NCBI GenBank assembly: GCA_030068145.1
Contig: JAPJBO010000134.1
Coordinates: 62,001 to 126,000, forward strand
DNA from: Diplonema papillatum
Taxonomy: Eukaryota > Euglenozoa > Diplonemea > Diplonemida > Diplonemidae
Direction of reading: 5' to 3'
DNA length: 64,000 nucleotides
Part shown: piece after piece, positions 59,774 through 64,000 of the stretch
Numbering within the stretch: position 1 is the first letter of the stretch
How the letters are laid out: each line of letters opens with the position of its first letter
Position numbers and translations under genes: made by a program
The notes under the pieces: model-generated
Databases searched by the model: none
Told to the model about the DNA's origin: nothing
The model's input: only the letters and a program-made list of their open reading frames with translations

Positions 59774-61486
59774 CTACTGCTTTCTGAGGAAAGCGCTGTT
59801 CTCGAAAATGTTGGATCCGGTAGGGAACTCGCTGACAATGTTCGGGTAGTTGTTTTCGAAGAGGCGCTTGAAGTTGCTGCTGAGGGCGTAGCTGAGACCC
59901 CACTCAGTGTAGGTCTCTGCGTTGCGAGACGTCGTGAGGAAGCGGTCCATACGCGTGCGCCTCCGGGTCTGTTTCAAGAAGAGCGTGTAGGTTGTCTCCG
60001 CGATGGCAAACCCGCTAGGACGGGTTTCCTCAGCCATCAGTCCGACCTGAAGGTCAACATCGTCAACACATTTGTAGACCCTGCGGAGCTTGCGGAGCAC
60101 GCGGGCATCAGTTGTGATGTCTTCGAACTTCTCGATTGCGGTCAGCCCCAGCTTCTGGCGGAACTCGTTGTACCTCGGCATGCCACGCTCACGGTCACGG
60201 AAGATGTCGATGGCACCCATGTCAAGGACATCGTCCCCCATCACAAGGTTCGACAGCGACTTCGGGTAGTTGTTCGTCGTGAGCTTGCACGTCGGCGCCT
60301 TCGCAAACCCAGTGATCATGTTTTCGATTCCGTACCCCTCAACCAGCGATCTTCCGGACGCGAACGAGTGCTTGAGGAGGGACTTGGTCTCGCCGTCCAC
60401 GGTGATGTCGTCAGGCAGCAACGCGTGCATCTTGTACACAGCCACGAAGTCCTCCGTGTGCGAGAACCTGGGACCCGCCACCGCCGGATCTGTGTCCGGC
60501 TCCGGCTCAGAGAGCGTGTCCTGGTACATCCTCCACATCGCAAGTGCATCGGAGTTGTTGGCTCTGCCACCGCCCCTCAGAGTACTGTGCTGCAGCAAGA
60601 TCTGCGTCCACTCCCGCGTGTGAATTTGCGAGTTCTGCAACGTGTTCACGAGGCGGGCTGTCTGGAAGAGGGCCTCGTCGTCGAAGTCCGGGTTGCGCGT
60701 CTTCAGCTGGTCGCAGATGTAGTTGTGTTCCTTCACGTACAACGTGTGCATCAGCTCAAGACCACTCCACAGGTTGTCTGTGAATCCACCGTCCAGCTGC
60801 CCCGTGCTGTTCGACTTCGGCAGGAACTCTCCGTCCATCGCCATCTTCCCGTCCACGAGCGACCGCAACCGAAGCTGCGTCTGCAAGTCCGAGCCGTAAA
60901 CCTGCGACAGGTCCCACCAGTGGGTCGTCTCCGATCGCATGTACCCGTCAGCATCTCTCTTCGTCGGGTACAACGGAAACTTCCTCCCACGCTGGGTTCT
61001 CAAGTAGTACGGCGTCGCGTCGGTGTCCTTAGAGTGGGCGAACCAGTCGTGCGTCTGGAACTGGATCCACGCCGAAAAAAACAGGTTCAGCCCCGGAATC
61101 TCTACCCGCCGCCCCCAGCTCGATGTCAGGAACGCTGACGACGCTACTTCGGGTCGTGGTTCCCACAGGTAGCTCGACGGCGGTGTCTCCGTCTCCCACG
61201 TGGCCCGGACGTTCCTTCCGAACCGCATTCCGGCCGCCCCCATCTTCGGCAGATCTTTGTTGTTGCACGTCCCGTCTGCCGTCCTGTACCTGAAGTCGTT
61301 CTCCGTGCATGTCACGCTCGTCAGCTCCTCTTCCGTTGAGAAGTCGAACTCGAGAGACAACTGGGAGAAGAAGAAGGTGAACATCGAGAAGTAGATGATT
61401 GCCTTCGGCCCATCCACCAGGTACGCTTGCCGGGACGGCAGGACGTCTGCGAGGAGGTTCGCGATCTTTTGATCGATGGAAACCAT
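59774..61486 (-). CDS. fatty-acid alpha-dioxygenase-like haem protein, array copy 2
   Basis: The same 570-residue protein as copy 1, with no amino-acid difference that I can see. H146, Y351 and H354 are conserved. The repeat period is about 3622 bp. The near-perfect match, spacer included, indicates recent unequal exchange or homogenisation. Copy-specific single-base differences lie mainly just 3' of the stop. Confidence 0.9.
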   Translation of the reverse strand: MVSIDQKIANLLADVLPSRQAYLVDGPKAIIYFSMFTFFFSQLSLEFDFSTEEELTSVTCTENDFRYRTADGTCNNKDLPKMGAAGMRFGRNVRATWETETPPSSYLWEPRPEVASSAFLTSSWGRRVEIPGLNLFFSAWIQFQTHDWFAHSKDTDATPYYLRTQRGRKFPLYPTKRDADGYMRSETTHWWDLSQVYGSDLQTQLRLRSLVDGKMAMDGEFLPKSNSTGQLDGGFTDNLWSGLELMHTLYVKEHNYICDQLKTRNPDFDDEALFQTARLVNTLQNSQIHTREWTQILLQHSTLRGGGRANNSDALAMWRMYQDTLSEPEPDTDPAVAGPRFSHTEDFVAVYKMHALLPDDITVDGETKSLLKHSFASGRSLVEGYGIENMITGFAKAPTCKLTTNNYPKSLSNLVMGDDVLDMGAIDIFRDRERGMPRYNEFRQKLGLTAIEKFEDITTDARVLRKLRRVYKCVDDVDLQVGLMAEETRPSGFAIAETTYTLFLKQTRRRTRMDRFLTTSRNAETYTEWGLSYALSSNFKRLFENNYPNIVSEFPTGSNIFENSAFLRKQ

Positions 61487-61582
61487 TTTTGTGTCCCTCC
61501 CTTGGCTTTTCTTCTGCAAACCTGCGATGTGACGAAAAGCGAATTTGCGCGCACTAGCTGAGCTGGCAAGTTTCACTGTCAA

Positions 61583-63397
61583 CTCTTGACCCTTAGTACC
61601 AACAATGCAATGTTAACAAAAGAAAACAGAAGAGAGTTGTAGACCATGTCCACAGGCCCCATGATGCAGTCGCCTCTTTTTGGAGGAAGGGTTGACTTGA
61701 AACGCTTATAGAAGCATAGAGGGGTGACGGTGGATGATATTCAGAATTGCAACCCTCTTGCAAGGGTTCTGCACGGGCATCCTGATGATGAAAGCCACAG
61801 TATTGCCTGACCTGCACCTTGACTCGCTGCAATGGAAGCACGCTCTCTAGCGATACTCATCAGCAACCATGGGTGGGCTGTACACAGAATACAAATGCAA
61901 AGCAAACACGACCACAACCATCTGCAAAAGACGAGTGTCTGTGGGCTGACGTGACCTCGTTCCGGCATCTATACCACAAGCAACAATGCCATGATTTGCG
62001 TTCTCAAAAGATGCTGGGAATCAGCAAGACATGGCTGCTGAACACAGCATCAACATCTAGCTGCTGAACTCTCTCACAGAACAAGACTCTTGCCGACCTA
62101 AGTTGTTGCAGATCCACGCACAACATCTGAGCTTAGATTACTCAGTTCAGTAGTAGAAACTCGGGGCTACCGTCTTCCATGTTCCGCTTGCTAGCATCTG
62201 GTTCACAGTGTTGGCAACGCGGCAATAGGAGAAGCGAGACATCTGTCGGAGTAGTCGCAAGGGGAACCAGGTGAGGAGAAATAAATGGGGAGAATCATAG
62301 AACAAAAGAGGGGCGGCTCACGGTGGAACGAATGGAGTCGAAAGGGGGAGAAGCGAAAACTGACCAGACGCAGGCATCAGTGTCAGTTTCTTACTTGACC
62401 CCTCCAACCTCGCTTTGGCGAGTGGATGTGAGAAGTTCCGGCGAGACCGCTTTGATTCTCTGGGTGGTGCATAAAATGGCCGCGTCCCTCTGAGGGTACG
62501 CAGCTGGTGCTGTGGTCGTTCTTTGTGTGCCCACAAAGAAGACTGGCACGTTACGATACGTTGTGGCTGGGGAGGGGGCCAGCGGGGGTCTTGCCGCCCT
62601 CCCAGGCGAAACAATAGGGGAGGGATACGACGGCCTGTAATACCGACGTTTTATCTGTCTTTATCTTTGTTGAATGCGGACGAGACCTGAACGGTTGTCT
62701 AAGCCCTTGAGTTTTGACCTCCGATGTCTTGTCTTTTCTTACTTCTGCAGCCAGTGACCGCTCTTCAACATGCCAAAACGAGGAAACCGTGGACTCCTGC
62801 TTCCAAAAGGATGTAACCAGCCTTTTGAAACCCGGATTTGTCCACTTCGCTCATATGCTTGCCGAAGGGCCCGAAACGGTGGCCTCTCAGACTGCTTCGG
62901 AATAAGTACTAGTTGGGATGAGCTTCGAGGAAACGTGCCTGCTTTGGTGTCACCTGCCACATCGCTTAAATGGACCTCTGCAGGAGCTAGCTGCTGGCCC
63001 AACTTTTTCGCACGAGAAGAGAAAAAAAGGGAAATGGTTGCAGTAGCAGATGTCGGCCTACGAAGCAGCCGGCAGCGCAGGGGACAGGTTGTGCTTCGTT
63101 CGCGTAGATTGCTTCTGGGAAATGAAGAAGCAGAAATGTGCTGGGGCGCGATCAGACAACCGGAATCGGTCTCTCTGATCCCGGCGGGGAACTATTTTCC
63201 GACCCCGTCGGTTCCACACGTGTTGTGTGTCGTATTCTTCAATTTTGGCGCCGTAATTTAGTCGGTGCTATGTTCGTCGCAAACCCGAAAACAACAAACA
63301 GCGTGTAACGGGCAACTTGCCAACAGCTTCGACAAAAAGTTCCCCACGCATCTTTCAGCTTATGTGCTCTTTGTTACTTCAGTTGGATACCGGACTA
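61583..63397. repeat. dioxygenase array spacer, unit 2
   Basis: Nearly identical to 57961-59773; contains the hairpin at 62519-62540 and the R4-like segment at 63041-63105. Confidence 0.9.
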
Positions 63398-64000
63398 CTA
63401 CTGCTTTCTGAGGAAAGCACTGTTCTCGAAAATGTTGGATCCGGTAGGGAACTCGCTGACAATGTTCGGGTAGTTGTTTTCGAAGAGGCGCTTGAAGTTG
63501 CTGCTGAGGGCGTAGCTGAGACCCCACTCAGTGTAGGTCTCTGCGTTGCGAGACGTCGTGAGGAAGCGGTCCATACGCGTGCGCCTCCGGGTCTGTTTCA
63601 AGAAGAGCGTGTAGGTTGTCTCCGCGATGGCAAACCCGCTAGGACGGGTTTCCTCAGCCATCAGTCCGACCTGAAGGTCAACATCGTCAACACATTTGTA
63701 GACCCTGCGGAGCTTGCGGAGCACGCGGGCATCAGTTGTGATGTCTTCGAACTTCTCGATTGCGGTCAGCCCCAGCTTCTGGCGGAACTCGTTGTACCTC
63801 GGCATGCCACGCTCACGGTCACGGAAGATGTCGATGGCACCCATGTCAAGGACATCGTCCCCCATCACAAGGTTCGACAGCGACTTCGGGTAGTTGTTCG
63901 TCGTGAGCTTGCACGTCGGCGCCTTCGCAAACCCAGTGATCATGTTTTCGATTCCGTACCCCTCAACCAGCGATCTTCCGGACGCGAACGAGTGCTTGAG
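63398..64000 (-). CDS. alpha-dioxygenase-like protein, array copy 3 (cut by window end)
   Basis: The C-terminal ~200 residues (from the region before YGIENMITGFAKAP to SAFLRKQ) are identical to copies 1 and 2. The 5' part lies beyond the window, so the array continues. Confidence 0.9.
   Translation of the reverse strand, partial: LKHSFASGRSLVEGYGIENMITGFAKAPTCKLTTNNYPKSLSNLVMGDDVLDMGAIDIFRDRERGMPRYNEFRQKLGLTAIEKFEDITTDARVLRKLRRVYKCVDDVDLQVGLMAEETRPSGFAIAETTYTLFLKQTRRRTRMDRFLTTSRNAETYTEWGLSYALSSNFKRLFENNYPNIVSEFPTGSNIFENSAFLRKQ

Overview
Organism. The window looks like nuclear DNA of a euglenozoan protist, most likely a diplonemid. The evidence is: (i) a stray fragment of small-subunit rRNA at 1395-1462 with a euglenozoan-looking variant of the region after the 530 loop; (ii) a 13-base exact match to the 3' end of the euglenozoan spliced leader just upstream of a LINE at 34063-34075; (iii) a tyrosine-recombinase retroelement with gag, recombinase, RT-RNase H in that order, as known from trypanosomatid VIPER; (iv) every host gene I can support lies on the minus strand. 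Unlike kinetoplastids, the genes carry ordinary GT-AG introns, which points to diplonemids. The assignment is inference; no complete rRNA gene is present.

Layout. 1-15 kb holds no gene I can support: it is repeat-rich DNA with diverged dispersed repeats, simple repeats, a probable piggyBac-type MITE (2.7 kb) and a cluster of hAT-type elements (6.0-8.7 kb), one nested in another, each with perfect 8-bp target duplications. 15-22.6 kb carries four small minus-strand genes, two of them with CCCH-type zinc fingers. 25.7-38.7 kb (gene A) and 41.7-52.1 kb (gene B) are tandem paralogues of a five-exon gene encoding a WD40 propeller, Sfi1-like helical repeats, coiled coil, a Lys/Ser-rich repeat region, a PDZ domain and an acidic tail. 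The last intron of gene A holds a full-length-looking LINE; the same intron of gene B holds a young tyrosine-recombinase retroelement. Intron 2 sits 54 nt apart in the two paralogues although the combined coding length is identical. 52.3-53.2 kb is a 57-bp minisatellite. 53.5-64 kb is a tandem array of fatty-acid alpha-dioxygenase-like genes (two complete, one cut by the window end) in ~3.62-kb units, with decayed older spacer copies at its left edge.

How it fits together. The host genes form one directional cluster, compatible with polycistronic transcription and trans-splicing, and several starts have a good 3' splice site a few bases upstream. Tandem duplication with near-identical tracts (genes A/B and the dioxygenase array), plus heavy transposon load in introns and spacers, is the theme. 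The first base of many long open frames is not ATG, so starts given here were re-chosen on ATG and splice-site context. All functions are read from sequence by eye without database searches.
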